NCBI GenBank assembly: GCA_032717465.1
Contig: CM064713.1
Location: 14,456,203-14,520,202, forward strand
DNA from: Coenobita brevimanus
Lineage: Eukaryota > Arthropoda > Malacostraca > Decapoda > Coenobitidae
Reading direction: 5' to 3'
DNA length: 64,000 bases
Below the pieces are notes generated by a model. It searched no databases, had not been told where the DNA came from, and saw nothing but the letters and a program-made list of their open reading frames with translations. This document shows, piece after piece, positions 16,975-27,911 of this stretch. Position numbers and translations under genes: made by a program. How positions within the stretch are numbered: the first letter of the stretch is position 1; each line of letters opens with the position of its first letter.

Positions 16975-18335
16975 ACAGATTGAGTTTTGGGAGCATGCTG
17001 CTTACTGGAGCAGACCTTGCGCAGCGAAGAATGAGGCGCATCGCCGGAATTTTGTGTCAATTGATGTGGTCGGAACCGTGTTCGGGGGACAAGAGTGACA
17101 GGGATAGCATTATAATCAACGAGGGAGAGAATATATAATAGGTAGAAATGAGCGATTGCCGGGGATACTAAACCCATGCGAGTCAAAAGTGGGCGTTTCA
17201 GTGCAGTAGAGGCGTGTGTAGATTGTGTATATATACTGGAATGGGTTAGATAGGGAAGACAGAGGAAACCCGACGTACGCAAAATCCTACACTACCTCAC
17301 GACGAAAGCCGAGGAGGGTTATGGTTGTGCAAGCAAGCGTATGAGTGAGGGATCGAGAAAACACTTGATATTGGCAGTGTTGATAATCAAACCACAGGTA
17401 GATGCAGCCTTGCATCTAGGAGATGTTGAAGAGTGACGGGAGAAGGGGAATGGATGCAGATATCAACAGCATAGGTTAGGATCAGAGAGGAGTCTGGGAT
17501 TGGATCTAAAAGATGGAGGAGTCTATTCATGAGAAGATTGAAGAGAAAGGGGCTAAGTAACCCACCCTGAGGTGTGTCAAGACTGAAGGATCGGTTATCA
17601 CTAACCACCCCACAAAACAGAACCCGAGAGTGACGATGGGACAGGTCGCTTTCCAGCCGGTAGAACTGGTGGCCTGAGACAGGTGGGCAAGTTCGTTAAG
17701 GATGACGTCACGGTTGACGACGCTGAATGCAGCTTTGAGGTCAATGAAGGGTGTGCAGGAGGAGGATGTGAGGTGAGTTATTCTGTAAGGCAATGTTGTG
17801 TTCTCTGGCCTGGGGGGAAACCAAACAGACGGGGAGAGATCTGGTCCTGAAGAAGATCGCGGAGCTTGCTATAAGAATTCTCCCGAGGACTTTGTAAATG
17901 CAGGAATTTTGGGAAAGGGGACAGAAATCAAAGGAATTAGGCTTACGAATGGGAATGATGATGCTACGGGTCCAGTCTGCAGGGTAGATTACCTTTTAGA
18001 TTCAGGCTGAACAGTGACAGAGAGGGATTGCCAGGGACTTGAGCGATGAGTCTCAGTGTGGTATAGGTGATCCCGTCATCACCCGCGGCAGTTGCCGTGC
18101 CTTGCAATAGCACAAGGCGCGACTCATCACCGGTGATGGGTTCATCATCGAGAGGAGAGGGCGTCAAGCGAGTCTCTGCAATACGTGCTGGCCCGTTTCC
18201 TAATAACTCCAGACAAACAGGTTATCCCTTGAATTTGTCGGTCTCACGGCCGTTTTCTCTTATTCCCAAGCTCCATCTATCACTCTCAAATGGACAAGCG
18301 CTGCACCACCCGGTACAACCACATACCTACCCAGG
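16975..18335 (-). pseudogene. LINE fragment (RT domain), copy A
   Basis: On the minus strand, broken RT segments appear in order: a DDGITYTTLR segment near 18,080, FIDLKAAFSVVNRDVILNEL near 17,740, the DTPQGGLLSPFLFNLLMNRL palm motif near 17,540 and TYAVDICIHSPS near 17,460. Ala-Val replaces Ala-Asp in the active-site box. The segment has several stops and frameshifts. It is a near-identical partner of 33,430-34,765. It starts mid-LINE at the array junction, so it did not arrive there as a normal 5'-truncated insertion. Confidence 0.8.
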
Positions 18336-19095
18336 CAAGCAGGCAGGACATTACCTTGCCCTCATCACCATATACCGAGTAGCGTTCTCAACAACATCGA
18401 CCTCCATAAGAACCCTTTTCAAACAGGCCCCACTGTAACCACAAACTTGCATAAATCATTAATGCTTCTGGTTGTGAAAGTACTAGTGGTGGTGGATGTA
18501 GTACTAGTAGTCATTGTATTTGTAGTACTAGTAATAGTAGTAGTAGTTGTTCTTGTTGTTGTTTTTGTATTTGTTTTTGTTATACTAGAGAAACCAAGTG
18601 AATATTTTTGAAATGACGATAAGAAATAATTATAATAATGAAAATTTGTAGGAAAGACGAAATTATTAATGGATATAAATCACAAAGAAAAAATACGAAG
18701 AAGAATTAAAATAAGAGCAACCAGAAGAGGAGTAACTACTATTACTATTATAGGCAATAGTGTGATTAATATTAATTGTTATTTTGTCATTGTCGTAAGT
18801 GCTAGTTTTGGGGGGAATCAAATCCACCATGTTCGTCACCCAGCGGATAATACATCATCATATCATTCAACAATTTTGTCCAATATTTCCATGGCTGAAG
18901 GCATGCCATCATCTATGTTTTCATTCATCCATCAGCCCTCCCACCCGTTCAGGATGTTACGATGCTTATATTTTGTAAGGACAATTGGCAGTGGGAATAT
19001 CAATCGAACATTGCACCTTCTCGGATGTAAATAGCTACTTCCATGCAACAAACATAAAGACATGCACAGAAACGCAGTAGCAGACAACACGTGCT
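18336..19095. other. Non-coding DNA with degenerate trinucleotide tract
   Basis: 18,480-18,570 is rich in TAGTA and GTT triplets (cryptic microsatellite), and 18,590-18,790 is very A/T-rich. I see no convincing gene. An open frame at 18,669-19,034 has no recognisable motif. Confidence 0.5.
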
Positions 19096-19099
19096 ACGT

Positions 19100-19170
19100 T
19101 CTTTTTTTTTTTTTTTTTTTTTATGCCAGGAGGAAGGAACCATAGGTCACGAGCCAGCAAAACAGTTCCT

Positions 19171-19250
<80 letters not shown>
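19100..19250. repeat. Poly-T run and (TA)n tract
   Basis: A run of about 23 T near 19,100-19,122 is followed after some 50 bp by about 75 bp of TA (19,175-19,249). It could mark the 3' tail of a minus-strand retroposon, but no coding remnant is recognisable beside it. Confidence 0.8.
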
Positions 19251-19388
19251 CCAAAAAGAGCCAAAATTCAACATATGTTCATTTCGAGAAGTCTGGACAC
19301 ACTGCGTTTGAAAGACTAGAGATTATATACACATGCATACAGACACACATACCTACATACATATATATATGCACACATACATACAGGA

Positions 19389-19420
<32 letters not shown>

Positions 19421-19474
19421 GGTTATGTAGAGCAATGCCTAAGTCTATTCACTCTTAAGAAATGGATGTGAATC

Positions 19475-19844
19475 CTAAAGTAGCTTCTCCGTCATCTTGG
19501 GGAGTAGGACAACCTGGATTTAGGCAGGACACCTCTCTTGGCGTTGGTGGTGTCAGAAAAGAGCTTGTTCAGCTCCTCTTCATTAAGGATGGCCAGCTGC
19601 ATGTGACGGGGAATGATACAAGTCTTCTTGTCACGGGCAGCATTACCAGCCAACGCAAGCACTTCGGCTGCAACATACTCCATGACTTAAGCCAAGTAGA
19701 CAGGAGCAGCAGCACCCACACGCTGGGCATTAATACTGTTGCCAAGATGGCAGTGGACCCTGCCCAGGGGGAATGGAGTCTAGCCCTGCTAGACTGGGAC
19801 TTTAACTTTCCCTTCACCTTGCCACCCTCGCCACATCCGGACAT
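19475..19844 (-). pseudogene. H2A: Histone H2A pseudogene
   Basis: Read on the minus strand from 19,844, the product begins MSGCGEGGKVKGK and SSRARL, matching the H2A N-tail with Cys and Glu in place of Arg and Lys. After a frameshift near 19,690 it continues with [30 protein letters not shown] and [10 protein letters not shown]. After a second frameshift it ends with [14 protein letters not shown] and a stop at 19,475. The length matches a complete H2A of about 124 residues. Frameshifts and substitutions in tail and core make it a dead copy. Histone genes lack introns, so retrocopy and DNA duplication cannot be told apart. Confidence 0.9.
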
Positions 19845-20058
19845 CCAGGCGTCTGAGTAGGACCTTCAGTATGAGACTGATGATTTAGAACATGTTTGTT
19901 TGTTAAAGATTTCCCCTTCGTTTAAATGGAAGGGGCCGGGCCATATGTTAGCCCAGTCAGTGAATGTAAGCATAGATCAGTAAGTGGTAGATACTGCCGG
20001 AGCAGTCTCTGGACTGGTACAAACATATATATGCACATATTCACGTATATATGTGCAT

Positions 20059-20064
<6 letters not shown>

Positions 20065-20098
<34 letters not shown>
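20065..20098. repeat. (CA)n microsatellite
   Basis: About 34 bp of CA lies about 40 bp beyond the 3' end of the minus-strand I-like LINE and may represent its simple-repeat tail. A similar tract lies at about 19,390-19,417. Confidence 0.85.
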
Positions 20099-20100
<2 letters not shown>

Positions 20101-20139
20101 ATACACACAGGTATACTTGCATATCGATGGACATGCATG

Positions 20140-23100
20140 TTAGGTGGGAGGAGGGGCAGAGCGCACCACCTCAGTCAATATTGGGAGAGGGACCGTGGCT
20201 ACAACGTAGGCTGCAGCATTTCGTAAAGAGTTAATGGATCTGGCTGCATCATGGGTTCTGGGAATATCTGGGTTTGGAAGAGGTCTTTTCCTGATGCGTG
20301 AGGTGGCTGGGCATTTGAGGAGGTAGTGCAGGAGGGGGTAGAGTGTAGCCGATTGACAGTGCTGACATTCAGATTCAGGGGCTTCGTCATCGTCGATGAT
20401 TTCACTGCAGCATTTATATCCCAGGCGAAGGCGGCGCAGACGAGTGAGCTTGTTAAAGTTGGATCTAGTGGTAGTTGGTAGTGGCTTGTAGCGTGTGGCA
20501 AGTGCATACCACCTAGCGGAGGGGGAACGCAGTTCGACATATAGGCGGTGGTCATCCTTATTTAATCTGGCTGCCCTTTCTCTAATGCCTTGCTTGACTT
20601 GGCTTAGGCTTGTCGTGATGACGAAATCGATGCTCGGTTTTTCTAGGGCGTGTTTTGCTGTGAGGTCTGCCTTCTCGTTTCCCACGATGCCTACATGACT
20701 TGGGATCCAATTTATAATAATCGATCCTCCAGCATTGCGGATACCTTGTGAGGTGGTGAGAATGTCATGTATTAAGTGAATGTTGTCTTTGTGAGTTTGT
20801 TGGCGAAGAGTATGAATAGCCGAAGCAGAGTCTGTGTGAATGATAGTGGGAGTAGTGGGGTTGTCCTCTAGGGCGTCAGAGAGGGCAGCTGAGATGGCTG
20901 CCAGCTCGGCCTGGAGGGTGGAGGCACCATCTGTGACACGGAAGCCAAAAGATCTGTCCCCGCACACAAAAGCTCCTCCGGCATTGGTTGGTGTGACAGA
21001 ACCGTCGGTGTAGTACGTATTGGACTGTGGGATTGTGTGGGTGGCAATTTGTCTGAGGCCCTCTTGACGCAGCAATTGGGTTGGCGTTCGTTTTTTGGAT
21101 AGTGTGTGCGTGAGAATGAGCGTGAGTAGGGGTGGACTCCAAGGAGGCTGGGGGATGAAGTTGGTGGCAGGTGTGTTATTGGCCTGTGCTATAAAGTTAT
21201 CCAGTTCATAGGTGTGGATGGCTCGAGCTACATTATGAATCCAGCTATTTGTGAGTAAGTCCTGGTGGAGGCTGGCTGCTGCTGTGAGCCGTGGCAGTAG
21301 GGGAAGGGGGGAAGCATTGTGGGCTAGTTTGGCTGCCAGGCCCGCCACCCTTGCTTGTATGCGAAGGTGTAAGGATTCGAGGTGACATTCCATGCGGAGA
21401 TTGCATAGTCTGGTCCACATGGGTGCACCAGTCATGGTGCGCATGGCACTGTTTTGGATGACTTCCAGTTTGGCCAATTGTGGCTCGTCAAGGGACGGTA
21501 GTACTGGCGCCGCATAGTCCACTATTGCTCTTATGGTCTGGATGTAGAATAGACGGAGGACTTTGAATGTGGCACCCTTTCCCTTTCCTGCCAAGGATCG
21601 CAGAGCATTGTGGCGAAGCTTTGTTCTTTCTCGGAGGTGGTTCACCTCCGTTCGGAAAGAAAGTTTGGAGTCAAAGATGACCCCCAGGTACTTGTGTGTT
21701 GGAACATGATCGATGGCTGTGTCACCGAGGTGGAGTTTGTCTTTCGGTGGGTTTATGAGGAAGGGAAGAGCCTTGGTTTTATTTGGGTTGATTTTGAGTC
21801 CCAGCTCTGTACATTTTAGGTGGAGTCTTGTCAGAGCCCTCTGGGCTTTTGCATGATATGGGCCTCCGTGGACTACCAGCGTTGTATCATCAGCATAACA
21901 GAGGAGTCGGGCTCCAGGGCCTAGGTCCACCTGTAGGAGGCAGTTTATTAGGGCGTTAAAAAGCGTGGGGCTGAGAATGCTGCCCTGTGGGGTTCCGTTG
22001 ATGTGGCAGTGTTCTGATGACGTGTGCCCCTGAAATCGTACTGCTGCCCGTCGGCCCTGGAAGAAGCTCTCGAGCCAGCACAGGAGGCGACCCTTGACTC
22101 CCCTGCTTGCTAGGGTTGCAAGGATGGCCCTCGGGCATGCCAGCTCGAAGGCCTTTTCCAGGTCTATAAAAATGGCCAGGCCTCTTCCTCCACGCAACTC
22201 CGAGAGGAAGGAGCTCAGGCACTCAGCCGTCCCCCTGCCTCTGGTGTAAGCAAAGATGTGACTGTGGGGTGAGGGCAGAATCCAGTTGAGGCGCCCAAGC
22301 ACCATCCTCTCGACAGTTTTGCTTAAGCAGCTGAGAAGGGAGATGGGTCTAAAGGATGTGGGATCAGGTGGTTTGGGGATGGGGTGAATGGTTGCAGTCT
22401 TCCATTGCCCGGGGAGTTTGCCCATAGACCAGGAGTGATTTAATAAGTCTAGGAAGGCGGATCTTGCTGTAGGCCCAGCGTGTGTGAGCATGGAATAGGT
22501 GATACCATCTGGGCCTGGGGCAGTGTCAGTGCTTGTTTCAAGGCTTGATCAAGCTCATGCATCGTGAATAGATGATCAGAGTCAGCTGGGGTGGCCTTGC
22601 ACATGTTTATAAGATCCGTCCTGGTCTGGTTTAGGGCTTCCTGCTTATGTCTGGTGTCTTCTGGAAGCTGTGTGGGGGAGGTCCTCTGGGCAAATGTAGC
22701 TGCCAGCCTTTCAGCCTCTCCCTGTGGGTCGAGGTGAGAGGGGGGACGAGGTGGCAGAGGATTGGAAACAGCTCTCAATTTTTTCCAAATGCTCCCCAGT
22801 CTTGATTGAGCACCAAGGGACTGACACCACTCCAGCCACTTTTGCTCCTTAATGTCTGTTTTCTCCGCTGTAGAATGCCTGACGACGGCCTGGAGGTAGG
22901 CTAGGCTGTTAGCTGTCGGGTTGGCTCTATGGATTTTCTTGGCTCTGTTAAGGCATCTGTTTAGTTCCTTCACCCTGTCACAGTAGAACCAGTGGTCTGT
23001 ATGGTAAGCCTTTGGAGGAGCAGTTTTTGGGATAGAGGAGCCTGCTGCTGCACTGAAGGCGTCTGTGAGGAGGGCGGCATGTTCCTCCAGATTTATTGGA

Positions 23101-23899
23101 GCGTTAAATGCTGCTGTATCTTCCAGTGTGGTGGTGAATTTAGGCCAGTCTGCCCTTTTGGTATTCCACCTTGATGGGGGCCCAGAAGGCGTAGGGAGTG
23201 GAGCAACCTTGATGGTGGTTATTATAGCATGATGGTCTGATGTTAGGGTGGGATGTAGCCTCCAGGTAGTGAGGGGGGCTAAGCCAGACGACACAAAAGA
23301 GAGATCTAGCCTGCCTCCACGTACATGTGTTGGTGTGGATGGGTCATTGAGGAGTAAGATCTCTGGCACCTCCTCCAGTAGCTCTGAAATATGGCATCCA
23401 GCTGCGTTGGTAGGGGACCTAGAGCCAAAGCTGGGATGATGGGCATTAAGATCGCCACCAATGAAGAGCTGATTAGTTGTGGAGAGAGTGGCTACCTCCC
23501 CAAGGTTAATGTCGGCTGTAGGGTGGCGGTAAATATTAAATAGTTGTAGGTGACCATCTGCTAGGGTTATATCGACGCCTTGGACCTCAACACCTTCGCC
23601 ACAGTCTGGTGGTGGATCAATAGCTGTGGCAGGTATATGGCTTCGAACGAGAATGGCACAGCCTCTGGTGCCGCCTGGAGTGCTGGGGAGGAGGAAGGTG
23701 GTGAAGCCTCGCAATCGGAGCTGCCTGTTCGGTTTTAGGAGTGTTTCCTGGAGGAGGAGGATGTCTAAATGGTCTCTATGGGCTGCCTCTTCTAGTGGGA
23801 GGCGCTTGGGAGTAATCCCATAGATGTTCCACTGTAAAATGCGGAGTGCTTGTGTGTGTGTGGGTTGTCTGTGATGAAGTGGGTGAGGAAATGTGTGTG
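20140..23899 (-). pseudogene. LINE ORF2: AP endonuclease, RT and RNase H
   Basis: Endonuclease motifs: ILQWNIYG near 23,835, LLLQETLL, FNIYRHP, FIGGDLNAHHPSFGS, GGRLDLSFVS and TSDHHAI. RT motifs: PIPKPPDPTSFRPISLL, FIDLEKAFE (Glu where Asp is usual), INGTPQGSILSPTLFN, CYADDTTL and HKYLGV. RNase H shows YYTDGS, QAELAAI, IIHTDSA and WIPSHVGIVGNEKAD, a complete DEDD set. A CQHCQSA...HYLLKC knuckle is near the C-terminus. The frame changes near 22,525-22,535, just before the TAPGPDGITYSM segment, breaking the protein in two. No ATG lies between the ORF1 stop and the endonuclease, although the ORF2 frame is open far into ORF1 (to 25,016). Confidence 0.88.
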
Positions 23900-25798
23900 T
23901 TAGTCGTCCATGTCTGTATACGTTGGGATGGGGGATCGTGATCTTGTCCTGTGTGCGTTGGTGTCCGTGTGTGGTGGTGCTGGGGACTGCTGGTGTGCTT
24001 TGTCTGGCTGTTTGTCTGTCGTGTTGGCATGGCTGCGTGACTGTGGGTGAGATGTTTGTGAGCGGTCTTGGGACTTTTTGCGTGAACGTGAGCGGCTCCG
24101 TTGTTCCTCTTTTCCCCTCTGTTTGCTGTGTTTTGTGTGAATGGGAGCAGTGGTGGGGGTTGTGGGTGGCGGTGGCATCTTTGTTTGTGTTGGCTGTGGG
24201 TTGTTTGCAAACTGGTCTAGTGATTTGTGTACGAACGTGTGGATTCCCTCTGGGCTGGGGATGGGCATGCCTAGCTCCTTGCCCATCCAGGTGGTGATGT
24301 GATCTGCTATTTGCTGAGCAAAGCAGGCCAGTTGGTCCCTGTTCAGTACGACATATCCTGGAGGAAGTGTGGGAGCTAGTGGAGGGGCTTGTGTGGCGGC
24401 ATCTGGCACTGTTTGGGTCGAGATGGAGTGAACTCTTGGACGTGTAGGTTGTGGTGGTTGTGCTGTGGTGTGTGATGTGGCAGTGGGAGTGGGTCTGGAT
24501 GGAGGTGGAGGAACTGCTTGAGGCGAGTGTTTGCTTGGAGGTAGAGGGGGGAACTCTTCTGGAGCTGGTGGTTGCCGTGTTGTGGGCTGTGGTACACGTT
24601 GTTGTCCCCATGTGAAGGTCCCTGGTGGTGCTGGTGTCATTGCAGTCCGTGCCTGGATCCAACGTTGCCCTCTTACTATGCCCTTCTGCACAAGGTCTTT
24701 GCGTGCTGGGCATAGTTTGTTCCAGGCATGGTGAGGGAGCTGGCAGTTGGGGCATTTTGACTGTACCGACTGCTTGGCCTTTAACTTTGTGATGCATTCC
24801 TGTGTGGCATGACGACCGCTGCACACAGCGCACGTTGGGGGGCGAGTGCATCTTGACTGGTGGTGACCGTAGCGCTGGCAATTGAAGCACCTGAGAGGTT
24901 CCGCGGTGTATGGGTGGATAGTGTAGGTGCCCCATGACTGTAAGTCGAGTGCTGTTGGGATGGGGCCTCTGAGGGTGACTAGCACCTGCCTGGTGGGTGC
25001 TCCCCCTACCTCGCATCTCGTGGCTTCCTCCACTTGATCGTTGTTTTTTACGGCTTGCAGGAGAAAATTTACAGGGTAATTTTGAATGATGACTTTTCTG
25101 GTGGACAGACTGGGGTCCAGTTTTCTCAGGCAGATAGGTTTGCCCGCCACAGAGGTTAGAGAGTCTAATGTGTGGAAGGTGTCTTCATCGAGAGGAACCA
25201 GGATCGTGTTTTGGTTCCGTGTTGCCTCCAATTTGAACTTGAGATGAGGCAGCTCAGTCTCTAAGGCGATCACAGTGTCATAAGGGGTGGGGAAGGCATC
25301 GTTGTTGGTGACAAGGAACGCAGGAGGCTTGGAGGGGGGAGGAGGGAGTGTACTGGTAGTGTTAGGTGGATGAGGAACGTGCTGTGAAGATGAACGTGTG
25401 TGTGTGGGTGTAGTGGGGCGGTCTGTATTGCAGGAGGATGTGGCTGGCTCATCAGCAAGGTTGGTCACTCTTTTACGATTTTTCTTTTTCTGGACTACTG
25501 TGAAGCCGTCGTCGTCAGTCATCGTGTCTTTGGTCTTGGTGGCTGGGGCATGGGTAGCATCTGTCTGGGAAGTCAAGTTGTCAGGAGGAGTTAGCTTGTC
25601 GTCCATGCTGTAGAGGTCTGAGTCAGTGGGGGAGACGTCTTCAGTATCCTTGTTGAGGAAGAGGTCATCAGCACCATATTCTGGCCCTGTTAGTCGTGGC
25701 CTTTTGCAGTGAGACTTAGGCTTGGTGCCTGTAGGTGATGGAGGTGAACACGAGTCACCACTCGGGTCAGTATCATGTGCAGGATCCGGCGCGCTCAT
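23900..25798 (-). CDS. LINE ORF1, Gag-like RNA-binding protein
   Basis: An intact frame of 632 codons. An N-terminal acidic and Ser/Pro/Thr-rich region includes DDGFTVVQKKKNRKR, common in I/Jockey ORF1 proteins. The central region carries CFNCQRYGHHQSRC, CAVCSGRHATQEC and CPNCQLPHHAWNKLC, three CCHC-type knuckles. A long Pro/Thr/Gln/His-rich tail ends with an Arg/Ser repeat segment (RSRSRSRKK). It would coat LINE RNA in a ribonucleoprotein. The start at 25,798 is the first ATG after the A/T-rich boundary. Strong C/A bias of the coding strand leaves many open shadow frames. Confidence 0.85.
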   Translation of the reverse strand: MSAPDPAHDTDPSGDSCSPPSPTGTKPKSHCKRPRLTGPEYGADDLFLNKDTEDVSPTDSDLYSMDDKLTPPDNLTSQTDATHAPATKTKDTMTDDDGFTVVQKKKNRKRVTNLADEPATSSCNTDRPTTPTHTRSSSQHVPHPPNTTSTLPPPPSKPPAFLVTNNDAFPTPYDTVIALETELPHLKFKLEATRNQNTILVPLDEDTFHTLDSLTSVAGKPICLRKLDPSLSTRKVIIQNYPVNFLLQAVKNNDQVEEATRCEVGGAPTRQVLVTLRGPIPTALDLQSWGTYTIHPYTAEPLRCFNCQRYGHHQSRCTRPPTCAVCSGRHATQECITKLKAKQSVQSKCPNCQLPHHAWNKLCPARKDLVQKGIVRGQRWIQARTAMTPAPPGTFTWGQQRVPQPTTRQPPAPEEFPPLPPSKHSPQAVPPPPSRPTPTATSHTTAQPPQPTRPRVHSISTQTVPDAATQAPPLAPTLPPGYVVLNRDQLACFAQQIADHITTWMGKELGMPIPSPEGIHTFVHKSLDQFANNPQPTQTKMPPPPTTPTTAPIHTKHSKQRGKEEQRSRSRSRKKSQDRSQTSHPQSRSHANTTDKQPDKAHQQSPAPPHTDTNAHRTRSRSPIPTYTDMDD

Positions 25799-25802
25799 GT
25801 TG

Positions 25803-25803
<1 letters not shown>

Positions 25804-25872
<69 letters not shown>
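25804..25872. repeat. Poly-A run followed by (TA)n
   Basis: About 18 A then about 50 bp of TA lie directly upstream of the I-like LINE ORF1. On the LINE strand this reads (TA)n then T18 just before the ATG. Confidence 0.9.
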
Positions 25873-25873
<1 letters not shown>

Positions 25874-26557
25874 TGGAGTATTTATTTATTCAGTTGTTAT
25901 TCCATTCCTCTTTCTAGCATACACACATGTATACTTCGAATATACATGAATATATGTGCATGAACCTATGTATATACCTTAACAGAGCAACGAAAGAAAC
26001 AAGAAAATAAATAAATTATCAGCTGCAAATCCGGCGGTTCCCTACAGTGCCGGGGGGCCTAACTCCCCGCCCTCTAAAGGGCGCCGTGAGAGAACCCCAG
26101 CACTGCCCCGTGAGGGACTTTCCTAACCCTAGCCCTAACAGAAAGCCTACCCTTGCCGCCTCCTATAACCAGGCCTCTAAGGCCCCCCTTCGTGGAAGTA
26201 CCCTAACGGAACCCCTTCAGGGTTCGGCGTCGTACTACGGCAAGGACTCTAAGTGGCAGCCGGAAAAACAGCTGATATCACAAAAAACACAAGAGCACGC
26301 AAGGCTGTGGTGAAAGCACTGGATCTCGTAACGAGAAAAAACTGACTGTGAAAGTCTATGGAGAGGTCTAGCCACGTTTCAGGATCTGGGGAAAAGAGGT
26401 GCTCACTACGAGATCTGGGCCAGAACTGAAGAGCAGGATCATTTAGAACAACACAGCCCTCACCTAAATACCTCTCTTCCTAATCAGGCCCTATCACATC
26501 CACCATTTGGAACAGAGGATGAATGGGGCTGTGATATGGCAGCATGATTATATATAC
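25873..26557. other. Non-coding, no recognisable feature
   Basis: 26,035-26,260 is GC-rich with short CCTAA-like and GCCCT-like motifs and a run of open codons but no recognisable domain. I see no gene. Confidence 0.4.
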
Positions 26558-26760
26558 AGTAGATTTCAGCTTAGTGGCTCGCTTAGTCGGCTATAGCCAG
26601 CTGTACGGTGGGACACCTTATTGCCCTGTCTCGATCGAAGTGAGGAGCCTCTGCTACACTATGTTTTGGACTGTACTGCTACTACTCAGCTGCGATCTTG
26701 TCCAGGCAGGCGGCTTGTCCGCAGTTGTGATGACCTCGTAGGTGCATCGGGTATCATAGC
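26558..26760 (+). pseudogene. LINE C-terminal fragment (zinc-knuckle end)
   Basis: Across two frames the plus strand reads YSQLYGGTPYCP and then DRSEEPLLHYVLDCTATTQLRSC. This is the C-x2-C...H-x4-C motif that follows RNase H in I-like LINEs. A frameshift lies near 26,630. Nothing upstream belongs to the same element, so this is a severely 5'-truncated copy. Its 3' UTR may extend to about 27,130. Confidence 0.65.
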
Positions 26761-27910
<1,150 letters not shown>

Positions 27911-27911
27911 C

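Larger units (their letters stand above)
20105..25803 (-). mobile_element. Nearly complete I-like LINE with RNase H
   Basis: A 5.7-kb non-LTR retrotransposon on the minus strand. It has ORF1 with zinc knuckles, then endonuclease, RT, RNase H and a C-terminal zinc-knuckle-like motif, the layout of the I superfamily. The 5' edge abuts an A/T microsatellite (25,804-25,872) only a few bases from the ORF1 ATG, so a promoter-bearing 5' UTR is missing or extremely short. The 3' UTR is short and runs into a CA tract. One frameshift near 22,530 is the only coding lesion I found. Confidence 0.85.

Noticed and set aside
18669..19034. Protein-coding gene of 121 codons
   Set aside because: AT-rich, no motif, and no splice or promoter support.
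19462..19860. Plus-strand 132-codon gene
   Set aside because: It is the antisense shadow of the H2A pseudogene, which explains the sequence fully.
23893..24297. Plus-strand Cys/Val-rich open frames over the I-like LINE
   Set aside because: They are antisense to ORF1 and follow from its C/A-rich coding strand.
26110..26150. Telomere-like CCTAACCCTAGCCCTAAC
   Set aside because: Only two or three imperfect units with no array; likely chance in GC-rich DNA.
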